Assembly: GCF_016406105.1 (NCBI RefSeq)
Contig: NZ_CP066308.1
Location: forward strand, 2,639,501-2,703,500
Direction: 5' to 3'
Source: Brevibacillus composti
GTDB lineage: Bacteria; Bacillota; Bacilli; Brevibacillales; Brevibacillaceae
DNA: 64,000 nt
Program-made: the position numbers and the translations under genes
The notes under the pieces: model-generated
Told to the model about the DNA's origin: nothing
What the model saw: only the letters and a program-made list of their open reading frames with translations
Databases searched by the model: none
Shown here: positions 8,172-16,283 of the stretch, piece by piece
How positions within the stretch are numbered: position 1 is the stretch's first letter
How the letters are laid out: each line of letters begins with the position of its first letter

Positions 8172-9584
8172 ATGCTTAGCGAAAAGCCATTCATCTCACC
8201 GGATCAATTCCTCCATATCCTCGAGAACATTCTCGACAGTGTAACGGAAGGCGTCCATGTCATCGATGCAGCGGGCAGGACGATCCTATACAATCGCAAA
8301 ATGACCGAATTGGAATCGATGAACAAGCAGGATGTGATCAACAGACCGCTTGCAGAGGTGTTCCAGTTCCCCCCTGGACAGGAGAGTACCTTGCTCACTT
8401 GTCTTCGCACCGGCAAACCGGTCCGCAATGTGAGGCAAACCTATTTTAATGACAAAGGGCAGGAAATCACCACGATCAACCACACCTTCCCCATTTTGCT
8501 CAACGATCAGCTGCTCGGCGCGATGGAGCTGGCCAATGACGTCACCAAGATGGAGCGGCTCCTCCGCGAAAACATGCGCGAGAAAAACGGGGTTCGCTAT
8601 ACCTTTGACAAAATCATCGGCGAGAGCGCGGTGATCAAGGATGCCGTGGAGAATGCGAAGCGAGCGGCCCGCACCTCCTCCTCCGTCTTGGTCGTAGGCG
8701 AAACGGGATCGGGCAAGGAGCTCTTTGTCCAAAGTCTGCACAACGCCAGCCTGCGCGCTTCCGGGCCGTTTATATCCCAGAACTGCGCCGCTCTGCCTGA
8801 TACGCTGATCGAAGGGCTGCTCTTTGGCACGGCTCGAGGCGCCTTTACCGGAGCCGTGGAGAGGCCCGGCTTGTTTGAGCAGGCCGAAGGAGGCACCTTG
8901 TTCCTGGACGAAATCAACTCGCTTAGTATGCCCCTGCAGGCCAAACTGTTGCGAGCCCTGCAGGAAAAGTCCATTCGCCGCATCGGCGATACCAAAGACC
9001 GCTCGATTAATGTGAGAATCGTCGCGGCGATGAATGAGGATCCTGTCGAAGCCATCTCCAACCAGCGGCTGCGCAAGGACCTGTACTACCGCCTCGGCGT
9101 GGTGACGCTCTTCATCCCTTCCCTCCGCGATCGGAAAGAGGACATCCCGCTTTTGGTACGCCATTTTATCGAGCAGTACAATCAATTGTTTCAAATGGAA
9201 GTGACGGGGATCAGCGACCAGGTGCGCCACTTTTTCATGAACCACGATTGGCCGGGCAATGTCAGGGAGCTGCAGCACGTGATCGAAGGCGCGATGAATT
9301 TGATGGTCGACGAGACTACCATCACCTCGGAGCACCTGCCCTACCATTTTTTACGCCGTACATCTGGTTCTTTAAAGGAAAAGATAACAGTGATGCCCGT
9401 CTCGGATGAGATCGCCCCGCTCAAGCAGAAGCTGCAGGAATTCGAGACCTACTATATCCAGCGCGTCGTAGAAAAGCATAACGGCAACATTTCCCGAGCA
9501 GCCAAGGAATTGGAAATCAGCCGCCAAAGTCTGCAATACCGGCTTCGCAAGCTGGGAGTAAAGCGTCCCGATTCCGCAAAATAA
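8172..9584 (+). CDS. rocR: RocR-type sigma-54-dependent activator of arginine catabolism
   Basis: A 470-residue enhancer-binding protein. An N-terminal PAS-type sensory domain (about residues 15-125) is followed by an AAA+ sigma-54 interaction domain: Walker A GETGSGKE at 176-183, GAFTGA at 223-228, Walker B GTLFLDEI at 241-248 and an RKDLYYRL arginine-finger region at 301-308. A Fis-type HTH occupies about 425-462. It sits between rocD (divergent) and an amino acid permease, both with -24/-12 promoters, which supports RocR, the ornithine/arginine-responsive activator. No phosphoacceptor receiver domain is present, as in B. subtilis RocR. The ribosome site is weak and distant (GGCAGGTG). Confidence 0.9.
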   Translation: MLSEKPFISPDQFLHILENILDSVTEGVHVIDAAGRTILYNRKMTELESMNKQDVINRPLAEVFQFPPGQESTLLTCLRTGKPVRNVRQTYFNDKGQEITTINHTFPILLNDQLLGAMELANDVTKMERLLRENMREKNGVRYTFDKIIGESAVIKDAVENAKRAARTSSSVLVVGETGSGKELFVQSLHNASLRASGPFISQNCAALPDTLIEGLLFGTARGAFTGAVERPGLFEQAEGGTLFLDEINSLSMPLQAKLLRALQEKSIRRIGDTKDRSINVRIVAAMNEDPVEAISNQRLRKDLYYRLGVVTLFIPSLRDRKEDIPLLVRHFIEQYNQLFQMEVTGISDQVRHFFMNHDWPGNVRELQHVIEGAMNLMVDETTITSEHLPYHFLRRTSGSLKEKITVMPVSDEIAPLKQKLQEFETYYIQRVVEKHNGNISRAAKELEISRQSLQYRLRKLGVKRPDSAK

Positions 9585-9590
9585 TTTGGC
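9576..9590. promoter_or_regulatory. RocR-type upstream activating site 1 (permease side)
   Basis: GCAAAA-TAA-TTTGGC: the same 15-bp inverted repeat with one mismatch. It overlaps the rocR stop codon. Confidence 0.5.
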
Positions 9591-9594
9591 GATC

Positions 9595-9609
9595 AACTAA
9601 TTATTTTGC
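9595..9609. promoter_or_regulatory. Partial RocR-type site 2 (permease side)
   Basis: The right half, TTA-TTTTGC followed by ACC, matches the rocD-side site 2 over TAATTATTTTGCACC (15 nt), but the left half-site is poor. Confidence 0.4.
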
Positions 9610-9682
9610 ACCTGCTGACCAGTTTTTTTGCATCACACGCTTCCCGTTTCCTGTTCATGGGTCCCCGTATGGAAATTCCGAC

Positions 9683-9699
9683 TTGGCACATTATTTGCA
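9683..9699 (+). promoter_or_regulatory. Sigma-54 (-24/-12) promoter of the permease gene
   Basis: TTGGCAC-ATTAT-TTGCA, a perfect match to the sigma-54 consensus with GG and GC 10 nt apart. It lies about 60 bp before the start codon. Confidence 0.9.
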
Positions 9700-9761
9700 A
9701 AAAAGATTATACACGCAAATTATGAACATCAGTTGTGTATTCCGTTTAAGGAGAGGGTCAA

Positions 9762-11171
9762 ATGGCATCAACGAATGAACAGCATCATGAATTAAAACGT
9801 TCCATGAACAGTCGACATCTTTTCATGATCTCTCTCGGTGGCGTGATTGGCACCGGTCTGTTCCTCGGGTCGGGGTATACCATCAGCCAGGCCGGACCAA
9901 TCGGCACGATTATTTCGTATCTGGTCGGCGGGTTTATCATGTACCTGACGATGCTCTGTCTGGGAGAATTATCGGTAGCCATGCCGGTAGCGGGATCATT
10001 CCAGACCTACATGACCAAATTCGTCAGTCCGTCACTGGGCTTCGCTGTAGGCTGGCTGTATTGGTTCGGATGGGCGGTCACGGTCGCACTGGAGCTTTTG
10101 TCCTCCGGCCTCATGATGCAGCGCTGGTTCCCCGATTCGCCTGTCTGGATGTGGTGCGCGATATTCGGCGTCGTATTGTTTCTTCTGAATGCGCTTTCTG
10201 CCCGGGCTTTTGGCGAGTCGGAATTCTGGTTTTCGAGCATTAAAGTAAGCGCTATCATCCTATTCATCATTTTAGGCGGTGCGGCGATGTTCGGCCTGAT
10301 CAGCATGAAAGGCGGACAGCCCGCTCCTCTGATGAGCCACTACTTCAACAGCCCCTTGCTCCCGAATGGCATCACGGGACTTTTGCTGACCATGATTACG
10401 GTCAATTTCTCTTTCCAGGGGACGGAGTTGATCGGGATCGCCGCGGGTGAGAGCAAGGAGCCGGAAAAAACCATCCCGAAATCAATCCGCACCACTGTTT
10501 GGAGAACGCTCGTCTTTTTCGTACTCGCGATCTTTATTCTCGCCGGTCTGATTCCGTACCAGCAGGCAGGTGTCGTGGAGAGTCCGTTCGTCGCCGTCTT
10601 TGACAGCATCGGGATTCCTTATGCGGCCGACATCATGAACTTCGTCGTGCTGACCGCGCTTTTGTCTGTCGCCAACTCCGGCCTGTATGCGGCTACGCGG
10701 ATGCTCTACTCTCTGTCCCGGAGCAACATGGCTAGCGAGAAACTGGGCCTGACCAACCGCAAAGGGATTCCCATGAATGCGCTTCTGATCACCTTTGCCA
10801 TCTCCCTTTTGTCCCTCTTGTCCGGCTTTTTTGCGGAGGAGACGGTCTTTATGATACTGCTGTCCATCGCCGGTCTCGGCGCCCAGGTCGGATGGATTTC
10901 CATCTCCGCATCCCAACTGGCGTTCCGTCGCCACTACCTGAAAAACGGAGGCAAGCTGGAGGATTTGAAATTCCGCACCCCGCTCTATCCGCTGCTGCCG
11001 GCTCTGGCCCTGTTGCTCAATCTGACCGTGCTCGTCAGCCTTGCCTTCGATCCGAGCCAGCGCATCGCCTTGTATGGCGGCATTCCTTTTGTGATCGTGT
11101 CGATCATCATTTATCAACTCTACTTTAAAAAGAAAAGCGGCAACCCGGAGCAAGGCGGCAGCGCAGCCTGA
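9762..11171 (+). CDS. rocE: Amino acid permease, RocE/RocC-like (APC superfamily)
   Basis: A 469-residue, 12-TM amino acid transporter of the APC/AAT family. The TM1 signature SLGGVIGTGLFLGSG binds the substrate backbone. Other family blocks are GELSVAMPVAGSF in TM2 and GTELIGIAAGESKEPEKTIP in TM6/loop. The sigma-54 promoter and RocR-type sites upstream, and its place directly after rocR, point to arginine/ornithine (or proline-family) uptake for the Roc pathway. RocC and RocE cannot be told apart from sequence alone. A GGAGAGGG ribosome site precedes the ATG. Confidence 0.85.
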   Translation: MASTNEQHHELKRSMNSRHLFMISLGGVIGTGLFLGSGYTISQAGPIGTIISYLVGGFIMYLTMLCLGELSVAMPVAGSFQTYMTKFVSPSLGFAVGWLYWFGWAVTVALELLSSGLMMQRWFPDSPVWMWCAIFGVVLFLLNALSARAFGESEFWFSSIKVSAIILFIILGGAAMFGLISMKGGQPAPLMSHYFNSPLLPNGITGLLLTMITVNFSFQGTELIGIAAGESKEPEKTIPKSIRTTVWRTLVFFVLAIFILAGLIPYQQAGVVESPFVAVFDSIGIPYAADIMNFVVLTALLSVANSGLYAATRMLYSLSRSNMASEKLGLTNRKGIPMNALLITFAISLLSLLSGFFAEETVFMILLSIAGLGAQVGWISISASQLAFRRHYLKNGGKLEDLKFRTPLYPLLPALALLLNLTVLVSLAFDPSQRIALYGGIPFVIVSIIIYQLYFKKKSGNPEQGGSAA

Positions 11172-11187
11172 TTCCGCCGTTGCAAAA

Positions 11188-11222
11188 AGAAAAGCTTGCG
11201 GCTGATACCCGCAAGCTTTTCG
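11188..11222. terminator. Bidirectional terminator
   Basis: Perfect 12-bp stem AAAAGCTTGCGG / CCGCAAGCTTTT with a 7-nt loop. T-runs on both sides can end the permease and the small minus-strand gene. Confidence 0.85.
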
Positions 11223-11240
11223 TCATGTTGTCGTTGTCGT

Positions 11241-11348
11241 TTACATGGATAACCGTACGATCTCTGTAATAACCACCATGGCAAAGACGGCAAAACCAAG
11301 GGAACTGGCTACAAGCAACATGCGTTTCAGCTTCTTCATATCTTCCAT
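11241..11348 (-). CDS. 35-residue single-span membrane peptide
   Basis: A short gene reading MEDMKKLKRMLLVASSLGFA then VFAMVVITEIVRLSM. A basic N-terminus is followed by one hydrophobic helix of about 20 residues, giving a small bitopic membrane peptide. Support comes from an ATG with GGAGGGA 8-10 nt upstream, a clean stop and a bidirectional terminator just beyond. It lies downstream of the MFS gene on the same strand, 88 bp away. No homologous family is recognised and the function is unknown; it could be a modulator of a membrane protein. Confidence 0.6.
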   Translation of the reverse strand: MEDMKKLKRMLLVASSLGFAVFAMVVITEIVRLSM

Positions 11349-11436
11349 ACGCGATTCCCTCCAAATGTGTAAATTGCCAACTCTCTACCGTTATATACGT
11401 ACCCAAAATGGAAAATGTTTCAAAGCTTTGCACATT

Positions 11437-12657
11437 TCATGAACGCGCGGCATTCGGACAGTTTTTGCTGCTGTCAGCCAAAATGATCTGTTCCATCCGA
11501 TACATCTGCCAAGCCACCCAGATCCCGATAAGCAGGCAGATGGTCCACGGCAGCCACGGCGTACCCAAGTCGCGGGCCGTGTCGTACACCCATCCCCCGG
11601 CAAATTGTCCGAAGGAACCGCCGATGGCCAGCGAATATCCGTTAAATCCATAGTAGGCACCCACCTGCTCACGCGGGGCCAAACGCGGAACGACTTCCAC
11701 CAGATTGGGCACGGCGATCATCGTCCCGAGCGCATACAGGAAAGAGTTGACGATGAGCAGCCACAGGTTGTCGGCAAAGGCGAGCAGAAACAGCCCTGCC
11801 CCCATGACCATTGTACCAATACCGATGAGCGTAAAGCGCTGCGTATATTTTTCCAGCCACTGCGTCACTTTCATTTGCAGCAGGATGACAGATAAAGAGA
11901 TGGCGGATAGCACGATGCCTACATCCGCTTTCCGCTGCGTCACATCCTCCACCAGCTGGGGAATGGTCAGAAACAGCTGCATGTTCAGGTAGTAGTAGCC
12001 CATCAGGATCATCGTATAGCGGACAAAGCGACGGTCCCGGATGACCACCGCCATGCTGCTCCAGATTCCCCGACTGGTATTTTTCGCTGCGATCGGCTGC
12101 AGGAAGAAAAAGACAAGCAGGGCATTCGCGGCAAACATGCCTCCCGCAAAAACAGACAGATAGGTAAAATCCACCGAGGCCAGCAAAGTTCCGATGATTT
12201 GCGAGCCGACTACGCCGATGTTGGTCAGGACGTTGCGAAACGAAAAGACTTCTTTTCGGATCGAGTCGGGAGTGAGCACGGCAAAGGCTGCCGAGCCTGC
12301 TGGATCAAACAGCGACCCGCCCAATCCGGACAAGATGGCCGCGATAAAAAAATGCCACGTCTCCGTGCAGAACGCAAACATGGCAAACCCGATGGCCCTG
12401 ACCATCATGCCGAGCACCATCGTTCCCTTGTATCCGAATTTGTCGGCCACGACTCCGCCCAGAAAAGCAAATCCCTGCTGTGAAAACTGGCGCACGCTAA
12501 GCACGAGGCCGGCCATGGCGACCGTCCATCCGATGCTGCCTGTCAAGTGGAGCGTCAAATAGGGAATGAGCGCGTAAAATCCCAGATTCATCATGAAGGA
12601 GGTACATAACAACAGCTTGACGGAAACCGGGGTCTGGCCCCATATTTCCCGATTCAT
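11437..12657 (-). CDS. MFS transporter (MdtH/YfmI-like efflux permease)
   Basis: A 406-residue major facilitator with about 12 TM segments. The loop 2-3 motif is visible as GGVVADKFGYKGTM (a variant of GxxxDRxGRR). I chose the ATG at 12657 (MNREIWGQTPVSVK): the upstream in-frame extension to 12804 covers the LysR promoter region and lacks coding character. The ribosome site is weak (GAGAGAGTGA). It is divergent from a LysR gene with a 132-bp gap holding an ATC-N9-GAT element, so that regulator probably controls it. Drug or metabolite export is likely; the substrate is unknown. Confidence 0.85.
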   Translation of the reverse strand: MNREIWGQTPVSVKLLLCTSFMMNLGFYALIPYLTLHLTGSIGWTVAMAGLVLSVRQFSQQGFAFLGGVVADKFGYKGTMVLGMMVRAIGFAMFAFCTETWHFFIAAILSGLGGSLFDPAGSAAFAVLTPDSIRKEVFSFRNVLTNIGVVGSQIIGTLLASVDFTYLSVFAGGMFAANALLVFFFLQPIAAKNTSRGIWSSMAVVIRDRRFVRYTMILMGYYYLNMQLFLTIPQLVEDVTQRKADVGIVLSAISLSVILLQMKVTQWLEKYTQRFTLIGIGTMVMGAGLFLLAFADNLWLLIVNSFLYALGTMIAVPNLVEVVPRLAPREQVGAYYGFNGYSLAIGGSFGQFAGGWVYDTARDLGTPWLPWTICLLIGIWVAWQMYRMEQIILADSSKNCPNAARS

Positions 12658-12755
12658 CCCGATCACTCTCTCTCTTGATATCTCTTCCACAAATAACGGT
12701 ACCTTCAGCATAGGGAACAAGGTATAATTTGAGAAACGATTCTTTTTGTATAGAG

Positions 12756-12774
12756 TTATCAATTCTCTAGATAA
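12756..12774. promoter_or_regulatory. Candidate LysR-type operator
   Basis: TTATC-N9-GATAA inverted repeat, containing the classical LysR-family ATC-N9-GAT core (12758-12772). It is 15 bp upstream of the lysR start and between the divergent genes. Confidence 0.5.
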
Positions 12775-12789
12775 GAGGTAGCCCAAAGA

Positions 12790-13671
12790 ATGGATTTCGA
12801 ACAACTTCGCGCATTTTATACATTAGCCCAGACCAAAAATTTTACCAAGGCAGCGGAGATCCTCCATCTGGTACAGTCGACGGTGACGATGCGGATCAAG
12901 CAGCTGGAAGACAAGGTCGGCAAGCCCTTGTTTATCCGCGACAAACGCAGCGTAGAAATCACCCAAGCCGGCCTCACCCTGCTCCCTTATGCGGAGCGCA
13001 TTCTCAAGCTGGCCAACGAGGCCCTGCATGAAGTGGCATCGCTGCAGCCTTATGAGGATTATCTGTCGATCGGGAGCCTGAACTCGATCTGGACTGCCAT
13101 CCTGGAACCGATCCTGCGCGAGTACCACTGCCGCTACCCGCAGATCGCCATCAGCACCAAGACGGGACACTCCTCTGACGTGATTCAGTACCTCCTGGAC
13201 AATGTCATCCAGCTGGGGATCGTCTACGTCCCGCCGTCGCTGCCCAATTTTGAGGTGATCCCCTCCTGGGAGGACGAGATTGTGCTCGTCTGCAAGCCGG
13301 GCGACTCGGTGACGGCAGCGACGCATGTGGATGCGAAAGAGCTTCGCCACCTTCCGCTGTTGTACGTCAACTGGGGGCCGCCTTTTGACGAATGGATACG
13401 CCAGACGCTTCCGCGCAGCTACGTGCCCAATCTGCATCTGGACAAAGCCGAGCTGGCGATTGATCTGGTCAAAGACGGGCTGGGCGCAAGTCTGCTCACC
13501 CGCTCCACGGTAAAAGCGGAGCTGGAAGCGGGCACGCTCCGGGAGATCAAAATCGTCGGCAACCAGCCGCCGAAGCGATCCGCCTATATCGTCCTGCCCA
13601 AAGACAAGAAAAACAAGCCCAGCGTAGAGAAATGGCTGAGCTTGATGAATGAATTCGGCTACTCTACCTGA
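12790..13671 (+). CDS. LysR family transcriptional regulator
   Basis: A 293-residue LTTR. The N-terminal winged HTH covers about residues 1-60 (LRAFYTLAQTKNFTKAAEIL, then STVTMRIKQLEDKVGKPLF). The rest is a two-lobed periplasmic-binding-like effector domain. The start is ATG; the upstream AGAGGTAG serves as ribosome site. It is divergently oriented to the MFS exporter with a shared operator-like repeat. The effector is unknown. Regulation of the exporter is inferred from the arrangement. Confidence 0.88.
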   Translation: MDFEQLRAFYTLAQTKNFTKAAEILHLVQSTVTMRIKQLEDKVGKPLFIRDKRSVEITQAGLTLLPYAERILKLANEALHEVASLQPYEDYLSIGSLNSIWTAILEPILREYHCRYPQIAISTKTGHSSDVIQYLLDNVIQLGIVYVPPSLPNFEVIPSWEDEIVLVCKPGDSVTAATHVDAKELRHLPLLYVNWGPPFDEWIRQTLPRSYVPNLHLDKAELAIDLVKDGLGASLLTRSTVKAELEAGTLREIKIVGNQPPKRSAYIVLPKDKKNKPSVEKWLSLMNEFGYST

Positions 13672-13710
13672 GGGTACTCGCACCCTTTCCACACGTCGGT
13701 CCATGCCGCC

Positions 13711-14151
13711 TCAGCTGTCCATCAGCAGCCCCAGCGCGTGGCTGAACCGGTCATCATCCTCCTGACTGCGGGCGGCAGGCCCTCTCGTCCGGCCGCCCCC
13801 TCGGCGAAAGCGGGCTTTTTCATTCCTTTCCTCCAACTGAAAGGCGATCCGCTCCTGATCAAAGATCGTGCCGTGCGGCGATACGGCTTTTGCCCGTTTC
13901 GCCAGGATCAGCGCCGCCAGCCCGATGTCCTGGGTGACTACGATATCCCCGGCCCCCGCCTCATTGGCCAGTCTCATATCCACAGCTTGCGGGCCTGCAT
14001 CGACAGTGACGTGGTCTTCACCCGACAGCTGATGATTGTAGCTCGCAAATGTGATGCAGCGCCAGCCCTTCTCCCGGCAAAGGCTTCTGGCGATCGCCAA
14101 CGCCTGCCGGGGACATGCATCGGCGTCTATCAACACTCGATTTTCCTGCAA
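13711..14151 (-). CDS. yqxD: YqxD/YaiI family protein (UPF0178, DUF188)
   Basis: A 146-residue protein of the DUF188 family, a PIN-like fold. The signature start VLIDADACPRQALAIA and a central VVTQDIGLAALILAK block are clear, with a conserved HGTIFDQERI. Acidic residues in both blocks resemble a PIN nuclease site, but activity is not established for the family. The gene overlaps the leader region of the divergent hypothetical gene slightly. Family assignment is firm; the function is unknown. Confidence 0.88.
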   Translation of the reverse strand: MQENRVLIDADACPRQALAIARSLCREKGWRCITFASYNHQLSGEDHVTVDAGPQAVDMRLANEAGAGDIVVTQDIGLAALILAKRAKAVSPHGTIFDQERIAFQLEERNEKARFRRGGGRTRGPAARSQEDDDRFSHALGLLMDS

Positions 14152-14213
14152 TCTGCCACCTCTTTTCCTGCTTCCCCGCCCTCTCCTTTTTTGATACGAT
14201 GAGGAGGAGAGGA

Positions 14214-14540
14214 GTGAAGAAGCCTTTGCGTTACCAATTTGTTTACGATGAAAGGATCGGGATCCGGCTTCCCGAGCTATCGTTGGCGTGGGAAGAATAT
14301 TCTCCAGGCGAGCGAGCCGATATTTTGCTGGAGTGGGAAGAGATCCGCGCCACGATCCCGGATCGGATTATCAAGCTGGAAGCCATGATCAATGAAAAGC
14401 AGACGCAGCTTTCGGAGGAAGAAGATTTTCCCCGCTGCTGCGAATTAAATACGGAAATACACGAATTGGCGAGCATTATCAACGATCTTAATATATGGTT
14501 CCGCATCCAGCAAGACTACGACACCAAAACGCATCAATAA
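14214..14540 (+). CDS. Hypothetical protein with a helical coiled-coil region
   Basis: A 108-residue acidic protein starting VKKPLRYQFVYDERIGIRLP. The GTG at 14214 is preferred because AGGAGG lies 6 nt upstream; an ATG at 14199 would add five residues but overlaps that ribosome site. The middle and C-terminal parts (RIIKLEAMINEKQTQLSEEE, then ELNTEIHELASIINDL) look like a helical hairpin or coiled coil. No family is recognised. It is divergent from yqxD and followed by a good terminator. Confidence 0.7.
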   Translation: MKKPLRYQFVYDERIGIRLPELSLAWEEYSPGERADILLEWEEIRATIPDRIIKLEAMINEKQTQLSEEEDFPRCCELNTEIHELASIINDLNIWFRIQQDYDTKTHQ

Positions 14541-14560
14541 CCGCCCATTCCGCCCATAAA

Positions 14561-14606
14561 AGAAACCGAACGGCATCCCCCTGCGGCAGCCGTCCGGTTT
14601 CTTTTT
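14561..14606. terminator. Bidirectional terminator
   Basis: Long stem pairing GAAACCGAACGGC with GCCGTCCGGTTTC, then TTTTTCTTC. It lies between convergent genes. Confidence 0.8.
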
Positions 14607-14610
14607 CTTC

Positions 14611-15537
14611 TCACACTCTGCTTGCAATCTTCTTCTTCCTGCCCAGCCGCAGGGCCAAAAGCCCCGTCACATGGGGAGCCGCCATCGAAGTGCCGTTCAA
14701 TGTGCGAAAGGTATTTCCCGGCCAGGTCGACTTGATACCCACACCCGGCGCCTTTACATTCATCCCTTTACCGCGCGAGCTGAAATCGGCCAGCTTCCCC
14801 TCCTGATCGATCGCGCCGACGCCGATGACGCCGGAATAGCGGGCCGGGTACTCCACCTCGCCGCCGCTGTTGCCGGCCGAAGCCACCATGACGATCCCCT
14901 GCCGGGAGGCTCTCTGGATCATCCTGTCCAATGCCTCACTGTAGCCCTCCATGCCAAAGCTCATGTTGATCATATCCATCTCATTGACGATCGACCAGTG
15001 GATGGCCCGGAGGATATGGGACAAGGACGCGGTGCCATCCTCGCGAAAGGCGCGCACATCATAGAGATGGGCCTCCGGCGAGACCCCTACGATGCCCTCT
15101 TGGTTCATCTCAGCCACGATAATTCCGGCCACATGCGTGCCATGGCCATTCCGCTTGCCTCCGACCAGATCCACTCCCCCTTTGACCCGGTCTCTCAGCT
15201 CATAGTGGTCGCGGGCGATTCCCGTATCGATGACCGCGATCTTTACTCCCTTGCCCATCCCCTTTTTCCATTTCCGTTCGGCCCCGACGTACTTCACACC
15301 CCAGGGGATTTCGTCGGCGGCGTGGATGCGAACGGTCACATTCTCTTCCACGGTGGGGTTGTACCGCAGAAAATCTTCGCGGTAGAGATCGAATGCATCC
15401 TGTTTGACGCAGAGGCAGCCGACATCCTCGTAACAGTTCCAGGGCTGTTTGACCATGTGGCGGGAGATTTTCTCCTGCAGCTCCGATAAGATGGCCGGAA
15501 AGGGATGTTTCCGGTGAAAGGACAAAATTTTCAACAC
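14611..15537 (-). CDS. Subtilisin-like serine protease without signal peptide (AprX-like)
   Basis: A 308-residue S8 peptidase. The catalytic triad is visible: Asp104 in AVIDTGIA, His132 in NGHGTHVAG and Ser284 in NGTSMAAPH, plus the oxyanion Asn in SAGNSGG. The first ~90 residues resemble a prodomain but contain no secretion signal, so the enzyme is probably intracellular. AGGAGG at 15547-15542 selects GTG 15537 or the adjacent TTG 15534. It ends in a basic tail GRKKKIASRV. Divergent from a sporulation gene. A role in spore-phase protein turnover is possible but unproven. Confidence 0.87.
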   Translation of the reverse strand: MLKILSFHRKHPFPAILSELQEKISRHMVKQPWNCYEDVGCLCVKQDAFDLYREDFLRYNPTVEENVTVRIHAADEIPWGVKYVGAERKWKKGMGKGVKIAVIDTGIARDHYELRDRVKGGVDLVGGKRNGHGTHVAGIIVAEMNQEGIVGVSPEAHLYDVRAFREDGTASLSHILRAIHWSIVNEMDMINMSFGMEGYSEALDRMIQRASRQGIVMVASAGNSGGEVEYPARYSGVIGVGAIDQEGKLADFSSRGKGMNVKAPGVGIKSTWPGNTFRTLNGTSMAAPHVTGLLALRLGRKKKIASRV

Positions 15538-15737
15538 GCTTCCTCCTATCGTGACAAATGTCTGCCTCATCATATGTAGGAGCGGAGTAGGTGGGTTGGG
15601 TAGATACACAGAGCAGAGAAATTGGGCCTCCCCGCTTCGGCTTCTGACCATACATAATCCGTTCGGCTGCCATATGACTGCAATGAGACAAATCGCCGCC
15701 AAAACGGCAATAACGGTCAGAGGGAGTGAAAAGAACC

Positions 15738-15968
15738 ATGGCAAAGACGAGCGACCTGTTAAAAAAAGTAAACCAGAAGAGCAAAAAGAAGCTGAGCATG
15801 AGCGATATCAAATCGCTGGCGAAAGGGTATAAAAAGAAGGACTTCAAAGACGACAAAAAACTGAAGGAACTGATCAAGAAAGTGAGCAAAGCAGTAGGGT
15901 TCAAGCTTTCCGATGATCAACTGGCCAGCGTGCGAAAGCAAGTGAAAAATCGCCTGCCGGGCCTGTAA
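15738..15968 (+). CDS. SpoVIF-like sporulation protein
   Basis: A 76-residue, very lysine-rich helical protein (MAKTSDLLKKVNQKSKKKLS...). The layout resembles stage VI sporulation protein F, a small coat-assembly factor: a short N-terminal helix, then two helices around ELIKKVSKAVGFKLSDDQL and a basic end. The ATG follows GAGGGAGTG. A terminator follows directly. The identification rests on pattern memory, so no symbol is assigned. An alternative is another small basic spore protein. Confidence 0.65.
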   Translation: MAKTSDLLKKVNQKSKKKLSMSDIKSLAKGYKKKDFKDDKKLKELIKKVSKAVGFKLSDDQLASVRKQVKNRLPGL

Positions 15969-15987
15969 GCCAAACTCCGGACGAAAA

Positions 15988-16027
15988 AGAAAAGAGGAGA
16001 GCAGCCGCTCCCCTCTTTTCTTTTTTT
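15988..16027 (+). terminator. Terminator after the spoVIF-like gene
   Basis: AAAAGAGGAGAG pairs with CTCCCCTCTTTT (imperfect) and is followed by a long T-run. Confidence 0.75.
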
Positions 16028-16079
16028 CGCTGGCAGGAGGCGGACTCGACACCTGCCGCCACTCATGCATCCGCCATCA

Positions 16080-16175
16080 TTAGTCGTCGCAAGAACAACC
16101 CACGATGGTCAGCAATACAAAGAGAACCAGGATCAGAGAGAAATCGTCAAAGCCGCCGCTTTTGAACACGCTCAT
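16080..16175 (-). CDS. YjcZ family sporulation micropeptide (31 aa)
   Basis: A 31-residue peptide, MSVFKSGGFDDFSLILVLFV ending LLTIVGCSCDD. It has a Gly/Phe-rich head and one hydrophobic span ending in a Cys-rich tail, the pattern of the YjcZ/YczJ-type small sporulation proteins. The ATG follows AGGTAAAAGG. A second member with almost the same core lies at 40381-40485. Probably made in sporulating cells and membrane-associated; the molecular role is unknown. Confidence 0.8.
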   Translation of the reverse strand: MSVFKSGGFDDFSLILVLFVLLTIVGCSCDD

Positions 16176-16221
16176 CCTTTTACCTCCTTTACTGGCAAAC
16201 TACTCATACAGTATGTGGAAA

Positions 16222-16255
16222 ACAAAAAACGTGACTGGACTTGCGCCCAATCACG
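16222..16255 (-). terminator. Terminator of the rnz-yczE unit
   Basis: On the minus strand CGTGATTGG pairs with CCAGTCACG (9 bp, one G-U), followed by TTTTTTGTTTT. Confidence 0.8.
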
Positions 16256-16283
16256 CGTGATCTTTGCCTTTTATCAGTTATGG

